Source of the DNA: Magnetococcales bacterium DCbin2
GTDB lineage: Bacteria > Pseudomonadota > Magnetococcia > Magnetococcales > UBA8363
Length of the DNA: 37,820 nucleotides
Reading direction: 5' to 3'
Assembly: GCA_002753615.1 (NCBI GenBank)
Contig: PEAO01000017.1
Location: 1 to 37,820 of the forward strand
Each line of letters begins with the position of its first letter. Position 1 is the stretch's first letter. The notes under the pieces are model-generated. The model saw nothing but the letters and a program-made list of their open reading frames with translations, did not search any database and was not told the origin of the DNA. The position numbers and the translations under genes are program-made. Below are positions 1 through 6,992 of the stretch, in pieces.

Positions 1-1
1 G

Positions 2-640
2 CAAAAGGTGGTGGCCTTCCTGAAACGGATCCAGTACAACGCCGCGAAGGCCTATGCGCATCAGATTGAACGGGGTGAGGACTATCCCAATCTGAATCAG
101 GTGATTGCCATCACCATCACCGATTTTATTCTGTTTGAAGGGTTTGACCATTGTGTTTCACATCACGAGCCACGGGAGACGATCACGAATCGGCCTTATT
201 TGCACGATATTCTCCACGTTTTTATCGAGCTTCCCAAATTTTCAAAATCATTGGCGTCATTGGACGACATTCTTGACAAGTGGATCTACTTCATCAAATA
301 CGCCGGATCCCTGCATGAGGTGCCCGAGAAGCTGAATGTTGCCCCATTCCGCCATGCCTTTGAAATGGCCATGGTCGCCAATATGACGCATGAGGAATTA
401 ATACTGTATGATGATGCGGGTGTTGCCATTGCGGATGCACGTGGGGGGATTGAACTGGCGCGGCAGGAAGGGGAACAGATTGGCGAACAGAAAATCCTGA
501 CGCGGCTGTTGCAGCGTCGTTTTGGTGATGTACCGGAGTGGGTCAATCAAAAAATTGCCGAGGCGAAACCCGCCTCCTTGGAGGCATGGAGCCTGCGATT
601 TGTGGATGCCCGGTCTTTGGATGATGTGTTCGCGTGTTGA
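2..640 (+). CDS. Rpn family recombination-promoting nuclease / PD-(D/E)XK transposase-like protein, 5' truncated by window
   Basis: The reading frame is open from the first bases, so the gene starts outside the window and about 212 C-terminal residues are visible. The segment around VVAFLKRIQYNAAKAY followed by an I-x-I-x-I-T-D-F strand and a conserved HxxxExxxR-like stretch resembles the later half of the Rpn (RpnA/YhgA-like) nuclease domain. The tail (ILTRLLQRRFGDVPEW onward) matches the DUF4351 helical region usual at the C terminus of this family. Rpn proteins are DNA endonucleases that promote RecA-independent recombination and are often found in multiple copies with phage-defence or mobile genes. 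The catalytic PD-(D/E)XK residues would lie upstream and cannot be checked. The gene converges on the CHAD gene with only 33 bp between them. The family call is fairly safe; activity is unknown. Confidence 0.75.
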   Translation, partial: QKVVAFLKRIQYNAAKAYAHQIERGEDYPNLNQVIAITITDFILFEGFDHCVSHHEPRETITNRPYLHDILHVFIELPKFSKSLASLDDILDKWIYFIKYAGSLHEVPEKLNVAPFRHAFEMAMVANMTHEELILYDDAGVAIADARGGIELARQEGEQIGEQKILTRLLQRRFGDVPEWVNQKIAEAKPASLEAWSLRFVDARSLDDVFAC

Positions 641-673
641 TTGGCAACAATTTTCTGAATAATATCCGAAATA

Positions 674-1603
674 TCAAGACGCGCAACGCCATGGGGGTTG
701 GGTGGTGAGAAGTTGTGACCAATGGTGTGCCAAGCGTTTACGGGCATCATCATAGCCTTTGGCACGCCACCCCAATACCGCCCCAGAATAACGCCATACG
801 TCAGGATCGGTCACCCCTTCCAGGAGGGGATTGAGGATAGTGGGGAGGACGGCGACATCGTTCATCAAACCTAAAATGGTTTGGATCGCCTTGAGCTGAC
901 GGATGAAGGGTTTGAGTTTGTCTTCGGGGAACAGCGTGGAAAAAAAATCGGCGGTATAGCGCATTTTTTTACATGCAATGCGCAAGGCGTGTAACTGCGC
1001 GTCGGGCAGAGATGCCAAATCTTCAACAGGCAAGCGTAACCTTTCGAAGCGTTTATTGAAAGACTTGATGGCAAATCCTCGAACGCCCTGGGTCATTTTG
1101 AGGCGATCTTGAACGGGCATGTCTCCTTGAAACCATTGATGGCCTTCCAGCCAGCGGGAAAAATCTTCGACGAAGGTGTGGTAGCGGGGACTCTCCAGGG
1201 TGTTTTGAACCTCGGTGAAAAGTTGGCGGCGTCGATTTTTGGTTAATTCCAGCAGCACGGCCTCACCCTGGGTAAAAGGGGTCTTGCCGGCGATCGGGAT
1301 GAGGGATTCATTGATGAATACATCCAGGTCTCGCATCGGTCCCAGGGCGGAGGCGATCCAACGCATCTCCTCGGTCCATTGCGTCAGAATATCCTGCGGC
1401 ATCGCCTTGGAAAAAACCGATGCTGCCGCTCGCATACGCCGCAGGGCTACCCGTACTTGGTGAACCCCTTCGATGTCGGAATCGGCGCGGACCACCGGGA
1501 TAAAGGTCAGCATGGTGGCCAGATCATGCTGTACGATCAATCCAAAGGCATCGCCAACGCCGTGGCGGTTCATGAGTTGTACCTGCCCTTGATTGTTACG
1601 CAC
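674..1603 (-). CDS. CHAD domain protein (polyphosphate-associated)
   Basis: This 309-residue, all-helical protein is basic and shows the CHAD pattern: histidine plus arginines in VHQVRVALRRMRAA near residue 50, then LGPMRDLDV, and in the second repeat LHALRIACKKMRYTADFF. CHAD domains are conserved histidine alpha-helical domains that bind polyphosphate and go to polyphosphate granules. There is no fused CYTH domain, so this is a stand-alone CHAD protein. A GTG at 1603 preceded by GGGAGA at good spacing is the favoured start; an ATG at 1573 is possible and would remove ten residues. The divergently transcribed neighbour is a polyphosphate kinase 2, which supports a shared role in polyphosphate storage. 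That link is inferred from family knowledge and position. Confidence 0.85.
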   Translation of the reverse strand: MRNNQGQVQLMNRHGVGDAFGLIVQHDLATMLTFIPVVRADSDIEGVHQVRVALRRMRAAASVFSKAMPQDILTQWTEEMRWIASALGPMRDLDVFINESLIPIAGKTPFTQGEAVLLELTKNRRRQLFTEVQNTLESPRYHTFVEDFSRWLEGHQWFQGDMPVQDRLKMTQGVRGFAIKSFNKRFERLRLPVEDLASLPDAQLHALRIACKKMRYTADFFSTLFPEDKLKPFIRQLKAIQTILGLMNDVAVLPTILNPLLEGVTDPDVWRYSGAVLGWRAKGYDDARKRLAHHWSQLLTTQPPWRCAS

Positions 1604-1743
1604 GCGATTCTCCCGGTTTTTCTTCTAAAAACAGCAAGCAGAATTCCCGGGGAAATCCTAGTCCTTCCCCCAATGCCCTGTCTACCACCCTTGGTGCCTG
1701 GGATGTCAATGTCGTCCATTTTCGTAAGAAACGAAAAAACGTA

Positions 1744-1772
1744 TTGTGGTCAAAGGGGAAAAAGCCGATATT
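1744..1772 (+). promoter_or_regulatory. Putative sigma-70 promoter of ppk2
   Basis: TTGTGG and GATATT are separated by exactly 17 bp in the 255-bp divergent region between the CHAD gene and ppk2, giving an untranslated leader of about 80 nt. A small inverted repeat, TTTTCGT-AAGAA-ACGAAAA (1719-1737), lies just upstream and could be an operator. Both calls rest on pattern only. Confidence 0.35.
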
Positions 1773-1858
1773 GCCTGAAAAGAAGTTGTTTCGCTTATGG
1801 TTGCATCTGCGGTATCCAGTGGGGTTGCAAATCCAATTCTTCATGCGTGGAGTTTGTC

Positions 1859-2701
1859 ATGCCGGATAGAAAAGATAAATCTGGAAAGAGTGATCAAATT
1901 GTTCTTGGAGAAGGGAGTAAACAATCGCACCCTTCCGAAGCACCCAAAGTCAAAAAGATGGGAAATGATGAATATCTTGAAACCATGCAGAATCTGCACA
2001 TCGAGTTATTGAAGCTCCAAAATTGGGTCAAGGATGAACATCTTCGGGTTGTCGCCTTGTTTGAGGGGCGGGATGCCTCGGGCAAGGGGGGGACGATCAA
2101 ACGGTTTATTGAACATTTAAATCCTCGCGGTTGCCGGGTCGTCGCGTTGAACAAACCCACCGATGAAGAAAAAACACAGTGGTATTTTCAACGCTATGTG
2201 AAATACTTGCCCTCTGGGGGGGAGATTTGTTTCTTCGACCGTTCTTGGTACAACCGCTCTGGGGTTGAGCGGGTGATGAATTTTTGCAATCGTGACGAGG
2301 TACGCGAATTTTTACGCTCGGTTCCGCTGTTTGAGGAAATGTTGGTCAAGTCGGGCATCATTCTGTTCAAATTTTATTTTTCCGTCAGCAAGGAAGAGCA
2401 GTTTCGACGGTTTAAAAAACGGGAAGTAGACCCGCTCAAACAATGGAAGCTCAGCCCTGTGGACAAAGAGTCCCAATACAAATGGGATGATTATACCAAG
2501 GCCAAGGAAGACACGTTTTTTTATTCTTCCACGGAGACGTGTCCGTGGACCATCGTTAAGTCGGATGACAAAAAAAGGGCGCGGGTCAACAGTATCAAGT
2601 TTTTTCTGAGTTCCCTCGACTATGCGGGTAAACGCGATGATTTGCTGGATTATGACACGCGCATTGTCCGCACGGTTCAAGAGGAAATTGGGATCGACTG
2701 A
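1859..2701 (+). CDS. ppk2: Polyphosphate kinase 2 (PPK2 family)
   Basis: This 280-residue protein transfers phosphate between polyphosphate and nucleoside di- or monophosphates in the cytoplasm. It has the PPK2 P-loop fold: Walker A GRDASGKGG (residues 70-78), Walker B FFDRSWYNRSGVE (125-137) and the lid module KKREVDPLKQWKLSPVD (186-202). Its length fits single-domain PPK2, most like class I (ADP/GDP-phosphorylating), although class cannot be fixed by eye. The frame stays open far upstream, but the ATG at 1859 is chosen because a GGAG lies 7 bp before it and family homology begins shortly after; the first 33 residues are polar and variable. A hairpin at 2745 probably ends the transcript. The divergent CHAD gene makes a polyphosphate-handling pair. 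Confidence 0.93.
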   Translation: MPDRKDKSGKSDQIVLGEGSKQSHPSEAPKVKKMGNDEYLETMQNLHIELLKLQNWVKDEHLRVVALFEGRDASGKGGTIKRFIEHLNPRGCRVVALNKPTDEEKTQWYFQRYVKYLPSGGEICFFDRSWYNRSGVERVMNFCNRDEVREFLRSVPLFEEMLVKSGIILFKFYFSVSKEEQFRRFKKREVDPLKQWKLSPVDKESQYKWDDYTKAKEDTFFYSSTETCPWTIVKSDDKKRARVNSIKFFLSSLDYAGKRDDLLDYDTRIVRTVQEEIGID

Positions 2702-2744
2702 TCGGTATCGTTGGTTTTCAGGCCAGTCAGGGTATTGTGTGATG

Positions 2745-2774
2745 AACCCCTTCCCATGGGTGGGAGGGGGTTTT
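2745..2774 (+). terminator. Putative rho-independent terminator after ppk2
   Basis: A 12-bp stem (AACCCCTTCCCA pairing with TGGGAGGGGGTT, one G-U pair) with a TGGG loop runs into a short TTTT tract, 43 bp after the ppk2 stop and before rlmM. The T tract is short, so termination may be partial and rlmM may be read through. Confidence 0.5.
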
Positions 2775-2820
2775 CGCATTTTATCCACGATTGCCAATCA
2801 ACCCTCATCGGGGTAAGAAT

Positions 2821-3900
2821 ATGGACACTCCATTGCAATTGTTTGCCTTTTGTCGTGGTGGATTTGAGCAAGAGTGTCAGAATGAATTGGAAACGGTGCT
2901 GGAAAAAACAGGTATCGTCGTAAACCCCCGGACAACCCCAGGATTGGGATATTGCCTTTTAACGCCCAAAGAACGCCATGATGGTGATGGGATACTCCAA
3001 AAATTTTCTTTTCAAAATCTTATTTTTGCCCGTCATGTTGTGGCCGTCGATGAGGGTTTGCCACCGTTGACCACGAAAGATCGACTCAGCCCGTTGCGCC
3101 ATCGATTGCAGGGGTTATCCCAACGAGTTGGTCCGTTCTCGCAACTCTGGCTGGGTTGGCCGGATCATGAGGCCAGTCGGGTGTTAGCCCCGTTGTGCCG
3201 GACGTTGACGGGGCGTTTGGAAGCGATGTTGCGAGAGGATGGTGTCTGGGAATCGAAAGCGGGAGGGCCACGGGGGGAGGTGGTTTTTTTAACGGGAACG
3301 TCGGCACTGACGGGTTATTCTCTCCCTTTCAACAGTGCGCACTGGCCCATGGGGTTACCGCGACTGCGGATCCCCTCCAACGCCCCAAGCCGGTCCGCAT
3401 TGAAACTCGAAGAGGCTTTGCTGTGGTTTGCCAGCCAGGGGGGGACCAATAGGCCCGTCCTTCCCAGGCAAACTGCCGTGGATCTTGGAGCGGCTCCCGG
3501 AGGTTGGACTTGGGCCATGGTGCAGCGTGGTATTGCGGTGACGGCGGTTGATCGGGGACGGATGGCGGAACATGTGGCGGCTTCACCGTTGGTGCGTCAT
3601 GTGCGTGAAGATGGATTTCGTTTTCGACCCGATTTTAAACCCGATTGGCTGTTGTGTGATATCATCGACAAGCCCCGCAAGGTGGCTGATCTGGTTGCTC
3701 AGTGGGCCGACAATGGGTGGTGCCGCAATGCCATCTTCAACTTGAAGCTTCCCATGAAAAAACGTCGGGAAGAGGTGGCGTTGTGCCGCGACCGTATGAC
3801 GGAAACCCTCGTTGGGTCGGGGCGTCCCTTTCACTTGCGGTTTCGTCAGTTGTACCATGACCGTGAGGAGGTGACGGGCTTTCTGAAACTTGGAAAATAG
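2821..3900 (+). CDS. rlmM: 23S rRNA 2'-O-ribose methyltransferase RlmM
   Basis: The 359-residue product matches RlmM in length and order: an N-terminal THUMP-like region (residues 1-100), a linker and a C-terminal Rossmann-like SAM methyltransferase. The SAM-binding motif VDLGAAPGGWTWAM lies near residue 220, DWLLCDIIDKP near 278, and the lysine-bearing strand FNLKLPMKKRR near 305, giving the K-D-K-E type catalytic set. The family methylates C2498 of 23S rRNA (E. coli numbering), acting on the naked rRNA before the large subunit is assembled. The ATG at 2821 has GGGGTAAG just upstream and begins next to the conserved MDTPLQLFAFCRGGFE segment; a TTG at 2791 is open but less likely. Confidence 0.9.
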   Translation: MDTPLQLFAFCRGGFEQECQNELETVLEKTGIVVNPRTTPGLGYCLLTPKERHDGDGILQKFSFQNLIFARHVVAVDEGLPPLTTKDRLSPLRHRLQGLSQRVGPFSQLWLGWPDHEASRVLAPLCRTLTGRLEAMLREDGVWESKAGGPRGEVVFLTGTSALTGYSLPFNSAHWPMGLPRLRIPSNAPSRSALKLEEALLWFASQGGTNRPVLPRQTAVDLGAAPGGWTWAMVQRGIAVTAVDRGRMAEHVAASPLVRHVREDGFRFRPDFKPDWLLCDIIDKPRKVADLVAQWADNGWCRNAIFNLKLPMKKRREEVALCRDRMTETLVGSGRPFHLRFRQLYHDREEVTGFLKLGK

Positions 3901-4012
3901 TTGATTGGCGTGGAAGAAATATTGGATTGCAAGCGACGGAAAAATGCTCCAGTTGCGTTTAATGGTGCATGGGGTCAATCACGTCCCCATGATGGAAACG
4001 AGGAGAACGACC

Positions 4013-4456
4013 ATGAACGCAACGCGCATTGTGTCGATGTTCGGAAGTTTAGCGGTGATTATTCCGACAATAGGGTTGTCTCACCCCATGGACAGCAGAG
4101 TTAACTCAGGGGTTCGTCCTTGCCCGATAGGCTTCGATGCCAATCGCGACGGAAAGGTCACCAGGGATGAGGTTCGTGCTATCCGTTCTGACCACTTCGT
4201 TACCGCCGACCGTAATGGTGACGGCACTCTTACCGTCGATGAATATTCCGCTCTTCCCCACCAAGGTGCCATGATGGGTCGCGGTCGTATGCTGGCCAGA
4301 TTGGATGCGGACCATGATGGGCGTTTGTCAAAAACAGAATTTGCCAACTTTGTGCCGCCGCGTTTGGCAGCGATGGGGCTTGGGGAAAACGGTGTTGTTT
4401 CTTCCTCTGACACCTGGATGAGACACGGCTGGAGAGGTGGTATGTGGGCCCGATAA
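4013..4456 (+). CDS. Secreted EF-hand calcium-binding protein
   Basis: This is a 147-residue protein with an N-terminal hydrophobic signal-like segment (residues 5-23, ending near LSHP) and three EF-hand loops: DANRDGKVTRDE (42-53), DRNGDGTLTVDE (66-77) and DADHDGRLSKTE (98-109). All three keep acidic residues at positions 1 and 12 and Gly at 6. The ATG at 4013 follows a strong GAGGAGA site; an upstream in-frame ATG at 3905 would bury the signal peptide and is rejected. It is the first gene of an apparent operon with an ECF sigma factor 20 bp downstream. Small periplasmic EF-hand proteins of this kind are commonly found next to sigma/anti-sigma genes. Calcium or metal buffering in the periplasm is plausible but unproven. 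Confidence 0.85.
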   Translation: MNATRIVSMFGSLAVIIPTIGLSHPMDSRVNSGVRPCPIGFDANRDGKVTRDEVRAIRSDHFVTADRNGDGTLTVDEYSALPHQGAMMGRGRMLARLDADHDGRLSKTEFANFVPPRLAAMGLGENGVVSSSDTWMRHGWRGGMWAR

Positions 4457-4476
4457 CCCATGGGTGAGAAAATGGT

Positions 4477-5076
4477 ATGGCCCGACAAACCGTAGGCGTA
4501 GGTGCGATCCAGGCAGATGCTTCTGTTATGGCGAGGGTGGCTCAACAGGATGCGACTGTCTGGAGAGTGCTGGCAGATCAGCAGCTTGGTCGCGTTTTGT
4601 TACTGGCTAAACGAATGTTGGGCAACCATCATGAGGCGGAAGACGTTACCCAAGAGGCTTTTATTCGGCTTTGGCGTCAGGCTTCTCATTGGACTGGAGA
4701 GGCACGGATCAGCACTTGGTTGTATCGGGTAGTCCATAATTTGTGCATCGACCGTTTGCGTCGCCACCACGGTGGCTTGGAAGATGAAGAATCCATGGAA
4801 GAACCTGTGGAATCTTTGTTCGCACCGGCATGGGAATCGCCTTTGGTTCACCTTGAACAGTCGGAGCAGCGACAGATTCTTAACGAGGCCATGGCTCGCC
4901 TGCCGTTACGTCATCGTACTGCATTGGTACTGGTGTACGTGTTGGGTCTGCATAGTGCTGAGGCGGCCCTGGTCATGCGGATTGGCGAGGATGCTATGGC
5001 CTCTTTGTTGGTTCGAAGTCGTCGGCGTTTGCGATTATTGCTCACGCCATGGCGTGACGAATTGTTGGGAAAATGA
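4477..5076 (+). CDS. ECF-type RNA polymerase sigma factor
   Basis: The 199-residue product has sigma region 2 (about residues 30-97, including AKRMLGNHHEAEDVTQEAFIRLWR and the DNA-melting/-10 segment ISTWLYRVVHNLCIDRLRR) and region 4 (about 128-185, with ARLPLRHRTALVLVYVLGL and a helix-turn-helix), joined by an acidic linker. There is no region 1 or 3, so it is an extracytoplasmic-function sigma. The region 4 recognition helix is less canonical than usual (EAALVMRIGEDAMASLLVRSRRRLR). It is followed after one base by a small membrane protein and then by a CnrX-like sensor, an arrangement reminiscent of cnrYXH although the order differs. The start may be the ATG at 4477 or the out-of-frame-looking ATG five bases earlier; only 4477 is in frame. 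Confidence 0.9.
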   Translation: MARQTVGVGAIQADASVMARVAQQDATVWRVLADQQLGRVLLLAKRMLGNHHEAEDVTQEAFIRLWRQASHWTGEARISTWLYRVVHNLCIDRLRRHHGGLEDEESMEEPVESLFAPAWESPLVHLEQSEQRQILNEAMARLPLRHRTALVLVYVLGLHSAEAALVMRIGEDAMASLLVRSRRRLRLLLTPWRDELLGK

Positions 5077-5077
5077 C

Positions 5078-5401
5078 ATGACTTTACATCACCCCAAAAA
5101 GCCCGTTGAAACGCTCACGGACCAGGAAATGGACCAACTGTTGGCGGCACTGCCATTGGAGCTGCCCTCGGCGCGTCTCCGTGCGCATGTCTTGGATCTG
5201 GTGAAAGGTCCAGTGACACAAAAAGATCGCTGGTGGTGGCATTTTGGCATTCTGTGGCAACCGGCGACGATGTTGGCCGGGTCCGCGCTGTTTGGGCTTG
5301 GTTTGGGAACAGCGTGGCCTCTGGATCCTCCAGCCCCAACCCCGATCTGGGAGGAGGCGGCGTCTATCGTATTCGGACCGATTGATGAGGAATGGCCATG
5401 A
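5078..5401 (+). CDS. Small single-pass membrane protein, probable anti-sigma factor
   Basis: A 107-residue protein starts one base after the sigma factor stop (TGACATG), so translation is probably coupled. Residues 1-50 are cytoplasmic in type, with the segment LTDQEMDQLLAALPLELPSARLRAHVLD resembling the short helical region that zinc-less anti-sigma factors use to hold sigma. Residues 57-80 form one transmembrane helix, and a short acidic tail (WEEAASIVFGPIDEEWP) would be periplasmic. The protein is not recognised by family. Its size, topology and position next to an ECF sigma and a periplasmic sensor suggest the CnrY role: holding the sigma factor at the membrane until the sensor signals. 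That is inference from context. Confidence 0.6.
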   Translation: MTLHHPKKPVETLTDQEMDQLLAALPLELPSARLRAHVLDLVKGPVTQKDRWWWHFGILWQPATMLAGSALFGLGLGTAWPLDPPAPTPIWEEAASIVFGPIDEEWP

Positions 5402-5910
5402 TGCCCGATATGCAACGAACTTTACTGATCATTCTGTCTGTTTCTGTAGCCGTGAATTTTTTTTTGGGAGGATTGCTTTTTAAATTAAAACCAGGAAATG
5501 AGTCTGGAAAAGCCATGACTTCCACATCGGGAGGATCATTGATGATGGGGATCGGCATGATGCGGACAGAGGTGGCACAAAATCCTGAAGTCATCGAGAT
5601 TTGGAATCGCAGGGAGGCGACGGTCCATTCGGCCATGGCCGATTTGTATGTGGCCCAAGAGAAGGTTCATAATGCCCTCACGGCAGAACCATGGAGCAAG
5701 TTAGCCCTCACCGAGTCATTGGCTGAATTACGGAGGAATACCACGGTGTGCCAGGAAGTATGGCATCAAGCCCTGGTGGAAGTGGTTGCGGTACTGCCAC
5801 CCGAACAAAGGAAAAGGGGACAACTTGCGCTGACGCGAGGTCATGGCATGGGCCGTGGCATGGGCCGTGGTATGGGCATGGGAAGCCATACCGATCATCC
5901 GACTCCTTGA
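5392..5910 (+). CDS. Membrane-anchored periplasmic heavy-metal sensor, CnrX/Spy-like
   Basis: This 172-residue protein has an N-terminal anchor (about residues 9-31) followed by a helical periplasmic domain with a helix-turn-helix hairpin pattern (NRREATVHSAMADLYVAQEKVHNAL, then AELRRNTTVCQEVWHQALVEVV and LPPEQRKRGQ). The LPPEQR motif is typical of the CnrX/ZraP/Spy/CpxP (LTXXQ-like) superfamily. The tail is rich in Gly, Met and His (residues 149-166, a HGMGRGMGRGMGMG-type repeat), which could bind copper, silver or another soft metal. It overlaps the preceding gene by 10 bp (ATG at 5392; 5398 is an alternative). In CnrX-type systems, metal binding here releases the sigma factor from the anti-sigma protein. 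The metal cannot be told from sequence. Confidence 0.75.
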   Translation: MAMMPDMQRTLLIILSVSVAVNFFLGGLLFKLKPGNESGKAMTSTSGGSLMMGIGMMRTEVAQNPEVIEIWNRREATVHSAMADLYVAQEKVHNALTAEPWSKLALTESLAELRRNTTVCQEVWHQALVEVVAVLPPEQRKRGQLALTRGHGMGRGMGRGMGMGSHTDHPTP

Positions 5911-6137
5911 AGTATGTTGAAGCCCGTTGGTATGAGGCGATCTCTATTTTAAAATAATCAACACGGCGCAGGACTTCTTGATCTGGACCGCCTCCTGGGA
6001 AAAGACTTTCCATCTTCTTTACCGTTAAAAAGCTGTATCACTTCACCTTACTTTATAACCTTGTTCTGTTGCATGATCGGCCCTGGAAACGATGGCGACT
6101 GCGCATTCCTTCCCGCAGCGATTTGTTTTCAAAGGTT

Positions 6138-6271
6138 TCACCCCCCCTCTTGGGGTGACCATGCAGGACCGGCGGTCTTTCGATGGGGTTTCTCCAACCT
6201 CGGATCGCCGGTGGGCCGGATTTTAGGGATGATCGCCGTTCCCGCCCCTCACGGCGGTCATCCTCCGGCCC
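6138..6271. other. Structured gene-free region between convergent genes
   Basis: The 385 bp from 5911 to 6295 hold no convincing gene. Three inverted repeats lie in a row: TCACCCC/GGGGTGA (6138-6144 with 6152-6158), CCGGCGGTC/GATCGCCGG (6169-6177 with 6203-6211), and a long interrupted stem of GGGCCGGA/TCCGGCCC (6213-6220 with 6264-6271) enclosing ATGATCGCCG/CGGCGGTCAT (6229-6238 with 6252-6261). The second and third share the same complementary blocks, so alternative pairings are possible. No T tract follows on either strand, so a simple terminator is unlikely; a REP-like repeat or a non-coding RNA is possible. Confidence 0.5.
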
Positions 6272-6295
6272 AGTATGGACGTTTGTGATAACCCC

Positions 6296-6607
6296 TCATC
6301 CCCACCAGATACTTTGTCCATCGGGCCTGGGGTCGAATTCCAAAGGTTGGGTGCCGTCGGAGCGGTTTTCGCGCCCGTTTTGCGTCCGTTGCAACAGCTC
6401 CTGGCGGGCGAGATATTCGGCGATGGCGATGACCCATGCCTGTTTTTTTTCCGACAACCTGCCAGGTTCCGACTCTTTGAGCATTCCGGTCACCAAATCC
6501 AACGTGACCATGATCTCCCCTTTGAGCCAGATCGTCACCCGAACGGGAATTTTGCCGTCACAATGGACTTCATGACGGACAACGCCCGCAGCACGTGAGG
6601 TTTTCAT
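6296..6607 (-). CDS. Small conserved-looking protein of unknown function
   Basis: This 103-residue protein lies 19 bp downstream of yhbY and has a strong site (GGAGGGG, 7 bp before the ATG at 6607), so it is very probably translated. The first 75 residues look folded: a beta-rich start (VVRHEVHCDGKIPVRVTIWLKGEIMVTLDLVTGML) and a long helix (SEKKQAWVIAIAEYLARQELL). The C-terminal 25 residues are polar and probably disordered. There is no signal peptide or membrane segment. I do not recognise the family. Co-transcription with the ribosome-assembly gene yhbY is likely from spacing, but gives no clear functional hint. Confidence 0.6.
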   Translation of the reverse strand: MKTSRAAGVVRHEVHCDGKIPVRVTIWLKGEIMVTLDLVTGMLKESEPGRLSEKKQAWVIAIAEYLARQELLQRTQNGRENRSDGTQPLEFDPRPDGQSIWWG

Positions 6608-6626
6608 CAATCACCCCTCCGCAAAA

Positions 6627-6923
6627 TTAAGGCAAGCGAATCCGGCGTTTGGAAAGATCACGCTGGGGACGATAGAGGATGGCGATATGCCCGATGATTC
6701 CCGCGACGGCGGCATCGGATTGTTCCACAATCTGAGTGCATAAAGTTGTTTTCTCATCTTTGAATTCATTGAAACGGATTTTGATCAATTCGTGGACGTT
6801 CAACGCTTGTTCCACCTCCGCCATCACCGATTCCGTCACGCCGCTATGGCCGATCATGACCACGGGTTTAAGGGGATGTGCGAGGCCCCTGAGATATTTT
6901 CTTTGCGACGACGACAGATTCAT
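6627..6923 (-). CDS. yhbY: YhbY family RNA-binding protein (CRM domain)
   Basis: The 98-residue product is a single CRM domain. It shows the family start LSSSQRKYLRGLAHPLKPVVMIGHSGVTESV, the central HELIKIRFNEF and the C-terminal RPQRDLSKRRIRLP. The GxxG-type loop (GHSG, about residue 25) contacts RNA. YhbY binds pre-50S ribosomal particles and helps large-subunit assembly. The frame is open upstream to 6971, but the ATG at 6923 has a GGAG 5 bp before it and matches the usual family length. It sits at the head of a two-gene unit with the unknown gene ending at 6296. Confidence 0.9.
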   Translation of the reverse strand: MNLSSSQRKYLRGLAHPLKPVVMIGHSGVTESVMAEVEQALNVHELIKIRFNEFKDEKTTLCTQIVEQSDAAVAGIIGHIAILYRPQRDLSKRRIRLP

Positions 6924-6992
6924 TGCATCTCCATGGTGATCGTTTGGGATTGACCCGGAAACAATGGGCAACCACTGTATTGAAAGATGGCC

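Noticed and set aside
1379-1858. Long in-frame N-terminal extension of ppk2
   Set aside because: It runs antisense through the CHAD gene and its composition is not protein-like; family homology and the ribosome site place the start at 1859.
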